Shown: piece by piece, positions 1 to 11,290 of the stretch
How the letters are laid out: each line of letters opens with the position of its first letter
Numbering within the stretch: the stretch's first letter is position 1
Source: Brienomyrus brachyistius
Taxonomy: Eukaryota > Chordata > Actinopteri > Osteoglossiformes > Mormyridae
DNA: 64,000 bases
Assembly (NCBI RefSeq): GCF_023856365.1
Contig: NC_064534.1
Coordinates: 8,886,536 to 8,950,535 of the forward strand
Direction of reading: 5' to 3'
Notes under the pieces: model-generated
Databases searched by the model: none
What the model was told of the DNA's origin: nothing
The model's input: only the letters and a program-made list of their open reading frames with translations
Translations under genes and position numbers: made by a program

Positions 1-1121
1 AAAGGTACTTTTACAAACTGAAGGCTGTTCACAAGCCACCATCCCATTAAAATTACAACCATTTGTATTTCATTGCACTATTCTGAACTTTAAATATCAG
101 TTACATGAGTTTGTTTTGAAAGGGCAGAAAAGACTTGAATCGCCGCGGTTTATTTCAATGCAGGTGTTGCAAATTTTGCTATTATAATGCATTTGTTTTC
201 ATGGGGGAAGCTGTTGCCCACGTTAGCAGGTTATCTGTGCAGTTCTATTGCAACATGCTTTCCGAACCCTTAAGGCAGCGTAAGGTCATGAGGATCTGGG
301 AGGGCGGCGAAGCCGAGTTTTCGTTTATCTGCAGTCAATTGCCAGTGATAAAGAAAAACCACCTCCCCATCTCCCACCACAGCCCAGACTTCACTGCACT
401 TTCCCCAGACTCAACAGCCAACCTGTGTCCTTGTGACATGCCTGCTTTGATGAAGCCGAGGTTATCCTTTCAACCCTCTGCTTTGTAAAACCCGTTCCAT
501 CCTCCTACCCCCATGTCATACAGATATGCTTGCCATCCCAACTGAAGCAACTCATTATCATTTAAATTTTCCTCTGTGCTTGCCTTAGTGATAAAAAATA
601 CATTTTTGGATTGCGGACATATTTGCGAGTTGTGTTGCTGATGCTGGATTTTAAGGTGGCTCCTGCAGACAAATTGTTTCTTTTCCTTAAACAACTTTTG
701 TTTTAGAAACTTCAGCATTACTCAGCATCCAGCAGCCATCGCGTCTAACCAATTACTTTGCGCCAATTTTGCAGTCATCGTCTGTTTTAACCTCCCCCGA
801 TATCTGCATTTATGGCAGTGCCTAGCCTAGAAGCAATTTACCTTTTAATGCAGCTAATTTACCTGCCAGTTATATAGCACGACAGAAGATAGCACTACAC
901 AAACACCCCCACAAAATGCTTTCTGGTCTGCTTAATGTTAGCATGCCGGGGGGGGGGGGGGGGGGGGGGGCAGAGTTTTTGCTTTCTCGAATATCAAACT
1001 ACAAAGATTTTTTTTTCTTGCCTCCACCCTGATCTGACTTTTGTTAGCTCACTTACACGATTCTGACTGTGGCATGTCGGTACCTGTTTTCTGATACCTG
1101 GCTAAGCCCGCTAGCTAGATC
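1..1121. other. No gene recognised
   Basis: I see no recognisable coding region, RNA gene or repeat family here apart from the G run at 948-970. The two short open frames (135-488 plus, 470-718 minus) have no recognisable motif and no convincing coding character. Confidence 0.5.
948..970. repeat. Poly-G run, 23 bases
   Basis: An uninterrupted run of 23 G follows GCATGCC. Runs like this recur in the window on either strand (2417, 16606, 16767, 44605, 45069, 45741). Run lengths in an assembly are often unreliable. Confidence 0.95.
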
Positions 1122-1195
1122 ATAGACCACCAACCTTTTCGAAACTCAGAGCTACTTCACGGGTATGGAGCCATATGAAGGGTTACCAGTTTGAG
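1122..1195. repeat. Short degenerate dispersed-repeat fragment
   Basis: The text CCAACCTTTTCGAAACTCAG, then an AGAGCTACTTC core, then GGGTTACCAGTTTGA resembles a fragment common in fish genomes and usually attached to DNA transposons. I recognise it only by memory of the pattern and cannot assign its ends or class firmly. Confidence 0.3.
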
Positions 1196-4100
1196 TAAAT
1201 GTCAATGTGATTAAAGAAGAATAACAACAGGATGAAAGTAAATTGTAGACGCTGCTCACTGGTGAGTTGTGCTATTTTTAGAGCAGGTCCGCAGGAGACT
1301 CATGTGGTCCTTGGGGGCATCCTGGTGCCCGTGGGCACCATGTTGGTGATTCCTGTGGTAGAGCATGTTGGGAAGGACACTGAGCACTCAAAGCCTGAGT
1401 TGAATTATTTACTTGGATGAGCCCAACCTGCAAGCGAATGATTTGAATTAAGTGGCCAACACTGAAAAATAACAACCATCATCGTTTAAAATGCACACTC
1501 CACGTAAGCAGGGGATTTGCTGCATGTTGAGCATTCATTCTGCTGGGTGGGTAAACATTTTTGGATGTTCTCAGCCAGGTTCGTATCAGGTTAAGGGGGC
1601 CCTGGTGTGAAACAGTCAGGTTTGTGTCATCAGGAGGTCTAAATTATAATTTAAATCTGCAGCCTTTCTCATAGCAAGGTAGAAGTAAACACAATCTAGT
1701 CCTAACAGCCAGTAACAGGAATGATGGGGCGGGCAGGCGACACAGCAAGCTGCAATTCGGGTGACCTTCTCCTGACCACCTCCCTGCACGGCAGCTTAGC
1801 TGATCCTAACCTGGTCGATTACATATCAGAGTGTCATTTAACGGCTGTCAGCTAACACCTGGGTCCCAGACAACTCCACCTGTCAGCACAAACACGGGCA
1901 CGAAATAAATATGTGTTACAGGTATTCCAAGCTGGTGGCCGCACGCTTGTTTGCCAAAAGACTAAATAGCAAAATAACTGTACAGGTAGCTTGACCTCCA
2001 ATCGATTCTTGTGGGCAATTAAATTAAAGGACCTTGGATGAAAAAAAATACAAAAATGCACAACTTTGGAAGTAGCATGGATAAAGGAATCTGCAAAACC
2101 GAACATATAACGTAGTTAAATGCTGAATTTATGTGCTGTATCATCTCAACCAAGGGTTGGGGGGCGTGGGCGCGGGTAAGGTCTCCACCCATTTTACGGG
2201 GTTCAGGAGGTTGTATTGTAATGTAACGTACTCCTCTGTTCTCAACAGAATCCTGACTCTGCTCTGAGCATAATTTCATATTTGATTTTGCATTATCTAA
2301 AGACAACAGCCAACGGAAAGGACTACTTTATTAAAATTGCCATCATCTGACCGCATAGCCCATATCTGCTTTTTCTCGGGGGGCCTCTGAGGGCTACGGG
2401 GGAGAGTTGGATGAAGCCCCCCCCCCCCCCCCACCCCCCCCACCACATACATCTGGACTCGTCTTCCTTCCCCCGGCATCTCTTTAAATGAAGGAACTCA
2501 TCAGAACGCAGCAGAATGCATGCTGCTCGCCTTGCCCAACATTTGTTTTCCTTAGCATCCCGCCGAGTGGATGCAGCCCCCCCCCTTAGTATCTGCATAT
2601 ATTTAGTTCAGTCTGTTTCCAGCGTTGCATTGGTAATGGCCCATAGGAAAAAGCAGACCTCCTCCCCATTTGCAGTCAGGCTTTCCCGGCAGGATACTGG
2701 CTTTTCGGCAGCGGGGGGGGTAAGATCATGATGTGGGAGAGCGCCCTGCAACAAAAACAGAAGTTTCACTAATGTGGATCTCTGATGTGATTTGCGGTCG
2801 TTTCGGCTTCCAGCGAGGTCATGCAGGTATCACTAAGATTCTCATTTTTTGGATCAAGACCTAACACAAGACAAACGCAAACAGAATGGAATATTAGAAT
2901 AATGATACTTCATTCATCGCCATGGACAACTACTGCTTTCACCTCTTCCTTCATGCTCTCCATGGGACATGCAGACACGTATATGGGTGAGAGCACTTCA
3001 GGAATCAGGTTAATGCCGCTGACTGAGTGGGAGGTTCTGGGACAAGGTTTACTGGAGAAGGACAGCAGGACCTGGTTCAAAGAGTGAAAAAAGCAAACAA
3101 CCAGATTAAAAAACCAAAGCGCCGAAGATTTACTGGAGACCGAGCAGGAGGCAGCTTGAAGGTTCATGCTCTGTGAACAGCCATGCTGAGCCCCAAGCAA
3201 AACCCACTGCTCAGTGCAAATAGTGCCTGAAGGTTTAGCTAAGTGCTTCCGGACCACCCCCACCCCAAGTGACACAGGTGCGACTGTAGGGATATGCATT
3301 TCATCCATTACCTCATAGTTGGCTCTGGAGCCCCACTTTTTTTTGTCTAAGAATTGTTCTTTGTTTAGCAATTTCTCCCATATGTTTGAATACATTAAAG
3401 AACCCTTTTCAGTAAATTATATAGTGGGAAATCGGGGGCGGGGCTATAGCCATGCTACTCAGATGGCATAAGCAACTGCATTGTCTGGCACATGGGGAAG
3501 CTTGACTATGGTCATGTTGCTTTCGTCATGCACGTGTCGCAGTTAGGCGGCTGCACCTAGCAGCACACCCCATTTGTTGCCTGACTCTGCCGATTTCCCT
3601 AATTGTCGACCTCCTTTTTACAGATTTTACAGGATTTATTAAAACTTACTTTTCTTTTGTTACTCTACATTGCTGTTACTTTGTAACTTTCCTAGGCTTT
3701 GAGTGCTCAGTCTTTTTTGTTTTTAATTAAAACTGTTAATTCCCTAATTCATTGTACTTGTCGCCCCTGCTTACGCTCATTTGGTTACTGTATCTATATT
3801 CTCTCCAGAAGTCTGCAGAAGTCGATATGGTTTCAACACATCGTTCAATGTTTAGCCACCAGAAATCACACTGCGTGGTTTCACTAGGGGGCAGTAACAA
3901 GCTAATTTCACATTTAAAGCGGCAAGTTCTATAACACTTTTCAAATATAATAAATTCTAAATATCATATATTTTATAGCTGAATTGTTCATCTTCCTTCC
4001 AAATATCTCGCAGTTCCATTATATTCCATTCCATATATGTTGAATATTCAACCAAAATCAATTTTTGAAATTATCGTTTGTAAAAATTGTAATGCAGAAG

Positions 4101-4526
4101 CTACTTGTGACGGCAGCATTCTGCTATAAATGAAGAATAAGTTTTTAAAAATGTAATGCATATTTTAATGCCATTGAATGTGAAATCTATTTAGTACCTA
4201 AAACGGCATTTATACAATACAATACAATGCTCACACAGGTCCCAGTTTTCCAATATCCACTCTCAGCTCCATGAACTCCTTGACTTATAGACCTCAGCTG
4301 TATCTATGCCGGCAGCACCTATGGAGGCGATGCAACTGTTTTGTTAAATTATTAATCCAAGACCAGAATACACTGAATATCTCTGACTTCTTTCCACTTA
4401 AATTTTCTATTTTATTACTCATCCCTCAGGTACGTTTATTGTGTGTCTGCAGCAGCGTTTCCATTCTAGATGTCAGAGCAGTGGGACTGATAGCAGAAAC
4501 TGAACAGCAACAGCAGAGCATTTCCT
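1196..4526. other. No gene recognised
   Basis: Unassigned sequence. It holds a C-rich tract at 2417-2444 and a 161-codon open frame on the minus strand at 2910-3395. That frame has no recognisable domain and overlaps a plus-strand frame at 2821-3087, so I do not call it a gene. An AT-rich block lies at 3940-4200. Confidence 0.45.
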
Positions 4527-4740
4527 CAACATTTTTCATTATATTTCACAATAAGCGCACACACAAACAGTCCACATATTCACATCCTTGTGGGGACTCT
4601 CCATTCATTTCTATGGGCAAAGCCCAAATCCCAACAGCGATGACAATAACCCCTCCCCAGCCTTAACCTTAACCATGAGAAACCACACAAAATAGTTTCT
4701 TTATTGCAGTCACTGAGTTTCCCCTAGTGGGGATGGAAAA
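4527..4740. repeat. Dispersed repeat of the GTGGGGAC type
   Basis: The segment carries CCTTGTGGGGACTCTCCATT, TTTCTATGGGCAAA, CTTAACCTTAACCATGAGAA and a closing CCCCTAGTGGGGATGG. The same signature returns at 28080-28640 (GTGGGGACCATC, AACCATAAGTAACTAAGC, CTTGTGGGGACCGAAAC) and partly at 21745-21830. This is a fish dispersed repeat with roughly inverted GTGGGGAC ends. It is non-coding, and its transposon class cannot be determined from this window. Confidence 0.6.
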
Positions 4741-4750
4741 AATGCTCCCC

Positions 4751-4820
4751 CCCCACACACACACATACGCACGTTCACACACACATACGCACGTTCACAC
4801 ACACATACAGATACATGCAC
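4751..4820. repeat. 20-bp short tandem repeat within a CA tract
   Basis: About three copies of a 20-base unit, ACACACACATACGCACGTTC, follow a C run and grade into CA-rich sequence. Confidence 0.85.
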
Positions 4821-5339
4821 ATTTGTAGCCAAAGTCCCCAACATATTTGCTTTCTATTAAGATTCCACTGGTCCCCTTCCAACTTCCGAGGTCAGCCAGT
4901 GCGATGCTTGATACAACACATCCAGAATTCTGTCGATGTCTTGGATCAGAAAACTTCTGAGTCAGTATGCTCTTGTATTTCAGTTATTTTACTTATTTTG
5001 ACAGTTTCGTGATGTATTGTTACATTTCCAAAATGTTTAATACTTCCTTTAAGAATATACAGTTCCTCTTTTGTTTCTATAATATTAGGACACTTGTTTT
5101 CTCAGTTGATCATTAAAATGAAGATTTATTGGTATTTCTATTAAAAACATTGTGCTTAAAATGATTACTTTTTAACTGCTTTATTGCATGAGCCTAACTG
5201 CATAAATAAGACAATTAGGTGCAATAGTTTTGTGGGCTCAAAGCCTTTGATAAATTGTTACTGCTTACAAACATTATGCATGTAGTCGTAGGGTTGAGCT
5301 AAAAAGCTGATAGTCAGCATGCTTCCAAAAAGATGTCTG

Positions 5340-5400
5340 CATGCATCCATCCATCCAAGCACTTATCCAGAAGAGGGTCACAGATATACTTAATCCATCT
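5340..5400. repeat. SINE tail remnant (ATCC)
   Basis: CATCCATCCATCCAAGCACT followed by TTATCCAGAAGAGGGTCAC looks like the tail and last few bases of a minus-strand fish SINE. Nothing upstream of it is preserved. Confidence 0.4.
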
Positions 5401-5448
5401 AATCCATACATAGCAATATATTTAGACCTATGCATTATAAATATCAGT

Positions 5449-5905
5449 TGGTAGGCATTTCAAGATATTTGGGACAATTCAGTGCTTCTAACTTTGTGGG
5501 AACAGCTTGGGGAAGGTCCTTTTCTGTGCCAGCATGCAAAGGTCTATAAAGACATGCTTAGGTGAGTTTGGTGTGGAAGAACTTGACTGGCCTCCACAGA
5601 ACCCTGACTTCGACCTCATTGAATATGTTTGTGATGAACTAGAACAGAGACTGTGAGCCAGGTCTTCATGTCCAACATTGGTGCTTGACCTCAGGAATGC
5701 TCTTCTGGATGAATGGGCAAATATTCCCACAGACACACTCCAAAATCATGTGGAAAGTCTTTCCAGAAGAGTGGCAGCTGTTATAGCTACAAGGACGGGC
5801 ACCAACTACATATCGGTGCCTATGGATTTAGAATGGGGTGTCATATAAGTTTCTGTGGGTGTAATGGCCAGGTGTCCTAATTCTTTTGTTCGTATAGTAT
5901 TCCTA
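5449..5905 (+). mobile_element. Tc1-like transposon, 3' part (dead)
   Basis: This is the 3' third of a Tc1/mariner-type DNA transposon, which moved by cut-and-paste with a DDE transposase. In the plus frame near 5566-5655 the residues FGVEELDWPPQNPDFDLIEY and then DELEQRL are readable; this is the C-terminal catalytic block of Tc1-like transposases. The usual aspartate-leucine-asparagine-proline stretch is altered (DFDLIE). A stop follows within the expected coding region, and the first two thirds of the gene are absent. The 3' end CAGGTGTCCTAATTC...TTTTGTTCGTATAGTAT matches the terminal repeat style of this family. It is a fossil copy and makes no functional protein. Confidence 0.85.
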
Positions 5906-5934
5906 ATGGTCCTGCGCGATGCAGGTTCAATGGG

Positions 5935-6195
5935 AAGCGTTGCTTCCTCACACAACATGGCTGGAAATTGAAGCCTGCCTGGTCTGAGTGTGTGGACGTT
6001 GTACATTTTCCTCATGCCTTGTTGGTTTCCGCTACAGTGCAAAGATAAGTAGTCAGAATAATTTGTGTCTGTAAATTGGCCATAGGCTGTGCATGATGGA
6101 CTGCCATACAGTTCAGGGTGCACCCTTGCATTGTGTCCTAAGCTGTCTTGCATCGGCTCCTAACAGAACCCTGTGCAGGATAAGCTGCTAGTCAC
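5935..6195 (+). mobile_element. Degenerate tRNA-type SINE copy
   Basis: Order of landmarks matches the better-preserved copy at 6559-6900: TTGCTTCCTCACACAACATG, then TGTGTGGACGTTGTACATTTT, GTTGGTTTCCGCTACAGTGC, GTAAATTGGCC, GGACTGCCATAC and GGATAAGCTGCTAG. It is strongly diverged, so the ends are approximate. Confidence 0.5.
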
Positions 6196-6510
6196 ACAAG
6201 GCCAAAAGGATATGAGGTTTTTTGGCAGGGAAAGACAACAGGCTCAGGAACTTAACTCTGCAGCTTAATTGCTCTGTTAAAAGTTTCAGCTAGGCAAGAG
6301 GATATGCTAAAAATAAATCCCTGTATGAAGCATGACTCGAATAATAACTGAAAAGTACACTTACTATGCCTTTGTTGTGGTTAATGCAGCCGCTCTGTCT
6401 TAAAGCATGTTCCAACCAGCAGGAAATCAACCACATCTAATGCAGCGAATGTTTACAGGGTGACATATCAAGGGCAGTGTGTAGTTTGCAGGTACCCCAT
6501 GCTGATATTT

Positions 6511-6515
<5 letters not shown>
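6196..6515. other. No gene recognised
   Basis: Unassigned sequence between a SINE relic and a microsatellite. Confidence 0.5.

Positions 6516-6558
<43 letters not shown>
6516..6558. repeat. (AT)n microsatellite
   Basis: About 21 AT dinucleotides, directly abutting the truncated head of the next SINE. Confidence 0.97.
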
Positions 6559-6562
<4 letters not shown>

Positions 6563-6896
6563 CACTGTTGCCTCACACCTCTGGGACCCGGGTTCAAGTC
6601 TCCGCCTGGGTCATGTGTGTGGAGTTTGCATGTTCTCCCCATGTCGTCGTGGGGTTTCCTCCGGGTACTCCGGTTTCCCCCCACAGTCCAAAGACATGCT
6701 GAGGCTATTTGGAGTTACTACATTGTCTGTAGAAGTGCATGTGTGCGTGAATGGTGTGTGAGTGTGCCCTGCGATGGGCTGGCCCCCCATCCTGGGTTGT
6801 TCCCTGCCTCGTGCCCATTATCTCCGGGATAGGCTCCGGACCCCTGCGACCCAGTAGGGTAAGCGTTTTGGAACATGGATGTATGGATGGATGGAT

Positions 6897-6900
<4 letters not shown>
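6559..6900 (+). mobile_element. Fish tRNA-derived SINE with (GGAT)n tail
   Basis: Best-preserved SINE in the window. The 5' tRNA-like part is cut short but keeps the B-box-like GGGTTCAAGTCTCC. The body follows: GTGTGGAGTTTGCATGTTCT, GTCGTCGTGGGGTTTCCTCC, CCCCACAGTCCAAAGACATG, GTGTGCCCTGCGATGGGCTG and GATAGGCTCCGGACCCCTGC. It ends in GGATGGATGGATGGAT. SINEs are non-autonomous and are copied by a partner LINE; the tail presumably matches that partner. The body resembles the V-SINE/Mermaid type, but that name is from memory. The A box is missing at the 5' end. The copy lies exactly between two TA microsatellites. Confidence 0.85.

Positions 6901-6969
<69 letters not shown>
6899..6969. repeat. 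(TA)n microsatellite
   Basis: About 35 TA dinucleotides directly after the SINE tail. Open frames reading alternating Ile-Tyr in this stretch are artefacts of the repeat. Confidence 0.97.
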
Positions 6970-6972
<3 letters not shown>

Positions 6973-7084
6973 TTGGCATTTTTAAGAGGTTTCAGTTGGA
7001 GCGAGTTGGAAAATAAACTGGACAGATCTATTGTGCAAAAGAAAGGCACGGGATGACATTAGTGTTCTCAGGAAATACACTGAC

Positions 7085-7285
7085 ACTATGCCAGAGAGAT
7101 GTGCTGCTGTAATTGCCGCAAAAGGTGGACACACCAAATATTAAAGTTAAAAGTGGATGAAAACAGTAGGACTCACTTCATCTGCATATTTCATGAACAT
7201 TATGAATTTTGGAGGCAAAAAAGGTCAATATTTGCAGATCCGTCTGGTGTTATAATAATTTTGGCCACTGCTGCATATAAAGAAT
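7085..7285 (+). mobile_element. Tc1-like transposon 3' end fragment
   Basis: GTGCTGCTGTAATTGCCGCA and AAAGGTGGACACACCAAATA resemble the last codons of Tc1-like transposases. The closing TAATTTTGGCCACTGCTG has the form of a Tc1 terminal repeat. The rest of the element is missing. It is a different family from the fragment at 5449. Confidence 0.5.
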
Positions 7286-8067
7286 AAAGATCCACTCTCT
7301 TACTGTCCACTCCTAGTGACCATAGAGATTAGGTTCCTCCTGAACATTCCATCTTTGGTAAAAATGGTTACAATTATAACGATACCTCATATTTGTTTAT
7401 TATTTTATATACTGCATTTTATGTCAACTGCATGTCACCTTTCTTTGATATGTGTTTAGAACGTTTAAAAAATATACTGTGGACCAAGAACTTAATGTGA
7501 ACATTTTCAGAAAGGAGACCTACACTCATTAGATTCTGTTGGTATTAATCATGCCTGTATCAATCAGAGAAAATTACGCCTGTACTAAAAAGAACTGCTT
7601 AACAGAGTTCTTTTATTTATCAATCCATCCTTTTTGAGGAGCTATCTTTCCTAGGAACTTCGAAGTAACAGTAAACAGCAGAAAATGGCAAGCTGGGTGG
7701 GAAAGACTACTGAATTTGCTGCGAGGAGATATTTCAGTTGCGAAATAGCTTTCTGAGGTTAATGCCGGCCATTGTGTTTTTGCAGCGTTGTAAGAATTCT
7801 GTATTTATTTATTTTTAGCCATGAGCCCCATTGTTATTACTTTGACTTCTGATTAAAGGGTTCCCAATGATAGTCCCTGAGAAGCATTCTTGATGTGTCC
7901 TTCAATAGGGTATTTAATCTGAGCATGCTCTGTGGAACTTTCAGCTAAAAATAACCCACGATATCTGTTCATCAAACCAATTTCCGATTGTTTAATCCTT
8001 GATTTTGTTTTTAATCCCAGGACTGCTTTGTGGCTTTATCCCATCATCCATAGACACGCAAGTCAGT
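7286..8067. other. No gene recognised
   Basis: AT-rich unassigned sequence before the minisatellite. Confidence 0.5.
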
Positions 8068-8457
8068 GGAGACACAAACATGGGGTTTTACCTTTATGGA
8101 GACACAAACATGGGGTTTTACCTTTATGGAGATACAAACATGGGGTTTTACCTTTATGGAGATACAAACATGGGGTTTTACCTTTATGGAGATACAAACA
8201 TGGGGTTTTACCTTTATGGAGACACAAACATGGGGTTTTACCTTTATGGAGACACAAACATGGGGTTTTACCTTTATGGAGACACAAACATGGGGTTTTA
8301 CCTTTATGGAGACACAAACATGGGGTTTTACCTTTATGGAGACACAAACATGGGGTTTTACCTTTATGGAGACACAAACATGGGGTTTTACCTTTATGGA
8401 GACACAAACATGGGGTTTTACCTTTATGGAGACACAAACATGGGGTTTTACCTTTAT
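8068..8457. repeat. 30-bp minisatellite, 13 units
   Basis: Thirteen head-to-tail 30-base units begin GGAGACACAAACATGGGG and continue TTTTACCTTTAT. Units 3-5 (starting 8128, 8158 and 8188) share GATACA in place of GACACA. The last unit ends TTTATTGA. The other units are identical, so the array was expanded or homogenised recently. Because 30 is a multiple of three and the unit lacks stops in most frames, the array stays open in all three forward frames and in two reverse frames. That explains a 270-codon frame over 7932-8744, which is not a gene. There are no variable spacers, so it is not a CRISPR array. Confidence 0.98.
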
Positions 8458-9035
8458 TGAGCCACGAACCAACACCTAGACAACAGAAAACACTGAAAAA
8501 CCCAGAATCCATTATACTCCAGGTCTCCAGTTCTTCTTCGTCAGATTGGCCAATTCAACAGCGATTTATGATAGATAACAGTGTTTATATGTGTATGTGC
8601 GTGCGTTTTAAAAAGTGCTTAGACATCTCCTCACACCGTTTTCTCCAAGCTCAGTTCAAGGATTCCTCCGCTTGGTTTCACACCAATTGCCTGAAAATAA
8701 ATGAATGTATAAATAATACAAGGAGTGATTTCACCGGCAAATAGACGAATCCGGCTTATTTGTCTTCAGACCTTGCCTCTGACTTGGGACAGGACTTTTA
8801 GATTATAGGTCTGGAAGTACTCACAACTTTGCATTTAAATAATTGTGTTCTGCTTTAAATTACCTCATACACGGTTATGTTTCTTGCTGTCATTGTTATT
8901 GTTATAGCTGAAGTTTTAAACAGATTTTGCAAGGCTTTAAAACCATTTAATTCAATCTCCATGCAATTGTATGGGTCTAATTAAAATGTTCCTTCAATTT
9001 TGGTAAATAGTCCAGACTGAGTTGTTCTGTGGTCA
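8458..9035. other. No gene recognised
   Basis: Unassigned sequence after the minisatellite. Confidence 0.5.
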
Positions 9036-9238
9036 GCAGTATGGTCTCATACCTTCAGGATTGACTCCACCCCTTGGCTCTTTATGTGTGGAATTCATGT
9101 TTTCCACACTTACGCACAGGTTTCCTCAAGGTCTTCTGGTCCCGTCCTACATCTGATCGGGGTGTCCACAAAATTGTTCATTACTTCTGCTTCCCAAAAT
9201 CCTTCATTCGATAAGAAGTTGTGGAAAATGGATGTATA
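9036..9238 (+). mobile_element. Degenerate SINE copy
   Basis: Landmarks in SINE order: GTATGGTCTCATACC, TATGTGTGGAATTCATGTTT, ACAGGTTTCCTCAAGGTCTT, then GATAAGAAGTTGTGG and AAAATGGATGTATAAGC in place of the GGAT tail. Heavily diverged. Confidence 0.45.
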
Positions 9239-9780
9239 AGCAAACAGCCCATAATCTTATAGAAGAGCTACTCTTGGAATCCCACCGTCAGCCCCTGTCC
9301 AGGTAGGGTCTCCTACTGGGGGATAAATGACCATGTTTCAGCTGAAAATCTGTCGTTTTTTTCAATTCTTTTCCTCATTATGTGTTTTATGTGACTGTTT
9401 TCATTCAAGAAATATGCACAAGCTTTTCTGAAACATATACACAAATTTATCTAAACTGTAAATGGACACACGTAATTCAAGAATATAACATTTTACAGAT
9501 GATAACAGACCAGGGTGTCTTAAGTCCTGTCCAGTCTTTGAGAAAGTACAGTATTCTTTGTCCTTATATTGCTATGCCCTTAACCTTGTTTAACCACAAA
9601 AAAATGCTGCTGTTGTACTCTGATTTTATGCAGAATGCATTTTAAAATTGACAAATGGCATATTTTCAGTGAATCACCATCTATACAAACTTACTGTACA
9701 TAGAAAAATCTCAACCTTGGCCCAAGATAGGAGGCTGATGTTTTGTTCAAGTAGCTGAAAGTCAAGATTCATTGCTCCAT

Positions 9781-9781
<1 letters not shown>

Positions 9782-9819
<38 letters not shown>
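9782..9819. repeat. (AG)n microsatellite
   Basis: About 18 GA/AG dinucleotides. Confidence 0.96.
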
Positions 9820-10387
9820 AGAGGGACAGGCCCAGGTTTTTGACTTGTGGAAATAATATTTAAATATCTATATTTTCTTTTAGTGTTATATTTTTATCTT
9901 TATTTATATTTTTATATTTCAATGGTCAAAACAGTATATCTCTCCATCAATCCAACCACCCCAGTAAATGACTGAAACACATCTACTGGCTTTTCTCCAG
10001 CCAGTGACAAATCCCAAAACCTTTTCAGATCATCACTCCTCTCCCAGTTAGAGTCAACTGCTGAATTCCGTAAAAAAAAGAAAAGAAAAAAGCCTCAGTT
10101 CAGTTCCTGGTGTCTGTGCAATTTTGGCCACTAGCCAAAGTCAAAGACCAAGGCTGAAGGTGAGGATGTAAACTGACAGCAACATGGACGAATCCAGATC
10201 TTGCTTCATCAACACCAAATGGGATAGTGCTTCAGGGCTGCCACTATCACTGACCTCACCATCTTATCAACCTCATGCTTCTACTGTACTTCACATCACC
10301 CTTGAACAACAATGGCATTTTCTCAGTGCTGAGGTGAGGGAGACGACACCACTGTCTGAAGGTCAGCACAGAGTGAACGTTACATTT

Positions 10388-10930
10388 TTATAGTGCATTT
10401 CAAGAAACACAAAACACTTTACAGAAGTGATGGGGAGCCACTTCAACCACCACCACTATGTAGCCCCCACCTGGATGATGGAATGGCAGTCATTCTGCAC
10501 CAGTACGCTCACCACACAGTAGCTAAGGTGGTGAAGGGGCAGGAGAAAATTCACCAGCTAGACATAGGGGATGATCAGGGGGCCAGATTAGATTGGGCCG
10601 CAGTGGGTAATCTGGGTAACTCCCCTGCTGTTTTGAAAGATGCCCAGGGGTCTTTTATGATCTGGTTTTATATCTCATCAAAAGGACAGCATCACTGTAC
10701 TGGAGCATTGGGACCCACCCAGACAACAGAATAGGCTAACTTGTTGGCCATAGTGTCCCCATCACTGCACTGGGGCTTTGAGCTGCACACAGAGAACAGG
10801 ATTGGCTGGTGGTCACACCAACGCCTCTTCCAGAATCCCTTGTGAGTCTCCCATCCAAGCACTGGCCAGGCCTAAACCTGCTTAGCTTCAAATAGGTTAC
10901 CTGATGAACTACAGGCAGTTTGGCTGGCAA
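10388..10930 (-). mobile_element. 5S-rRNA-derived SINE (SINE3-like)
   Basis: On the minus strand the head reads GAAGCTAAGCAGGTTTAGGC, then CTGGCCAGTGCTTGG and ATGGGAGACTC. This matches the internal promoter half of vertebrate 5S rRNA, which is what distinguishes the SINE3 class from tRNA-type SINEs. The body includes the reverse complements of CTGCACTGGGGCTTTGAG and CAACCACCACCACTATG. The 3' end reads GTAAAGTGTTTTGTGT and then GCACTATAAAAATG, the form of a LINE-like tail used in fish SINEs. It is non-coding. The head is too diverged and too short to be a working 5S gene. The open frames inside it are incidental. Confidence 0.7.
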
Positions 10931-10949
10931 GACTGGGGACAGGGTCTAG

Positions 10950-11290
10950 GACCTATTAATGTTCCACTACAGCCTACATTTACATTTACGTGTACAGCTT
11001 GTACCTGGAAATACTGACTTGTTTTTTCTTTGGACTCTTTGTCCTACCACCGATAAAGCATCTGAATCTGAATCTGAATCCGAATCACCTGTCACTCTAC
11101 TGAAAATTATGCACTATTTATGGATAGTTATGATTACTGTTTATTTGTTTATTTTAATGTTTACTGTTGTGCCTCATTACACTTGTGCTCACTATTTCAC
11201 AGTCTTGGCGCTTGGCAACCAAGCATTACATTGCACATTGTACTGTATACATTACAAATAAAATTTTGATTGATTGATTGACTGACTGAT
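10950..11290 (+). repeat. Retroelement-like 3' end with (GATT)n tail
   Basis: The stretch ends in a polyadenylation-like AATAAA (about 11257) followed by TTTTGATTGATTGATTGACT, typical of the 3' end of a retroposed element. Upstream lies a short (GAATCT)n tract at 11060-11086. No coding remnant is readable, so the class is unknown. Confidence 0.4.

Noticed and set aside
2910..3395. 161-codon minus-strand open frame as a gene
   Set aside because: No recognisable domain and no splice or start context; overlapping frames are open on the other strand.
5488..5736. Minus-strand open frame in the Tc1 fragment
   Set aside because: It is the antisense shadow of the plus-strand transposase remnant.
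6705..7056. Open frames with long Ile-Tyr runs
   Set aside because: They are translations of the TA microsatellite on both strands.
8068..8457. CRISPR-like regular repeat
   Set aside because: Units are contiguous with no spacers, and the genome is clearly that of a fish. The same applies to 47297-47784.
7932..8744. 270-codon open frame
   Set aside because: Almost all of it is the 30-bp minisatellite, which is open in five frames by arithmetic. The non-repeat ends show no protein character.
10840..10930. Functional 5S rRNA gene on the minus strand
   Set aside because: Only the internal part matches, it is diverged, and it continues into a SINE body and tail.
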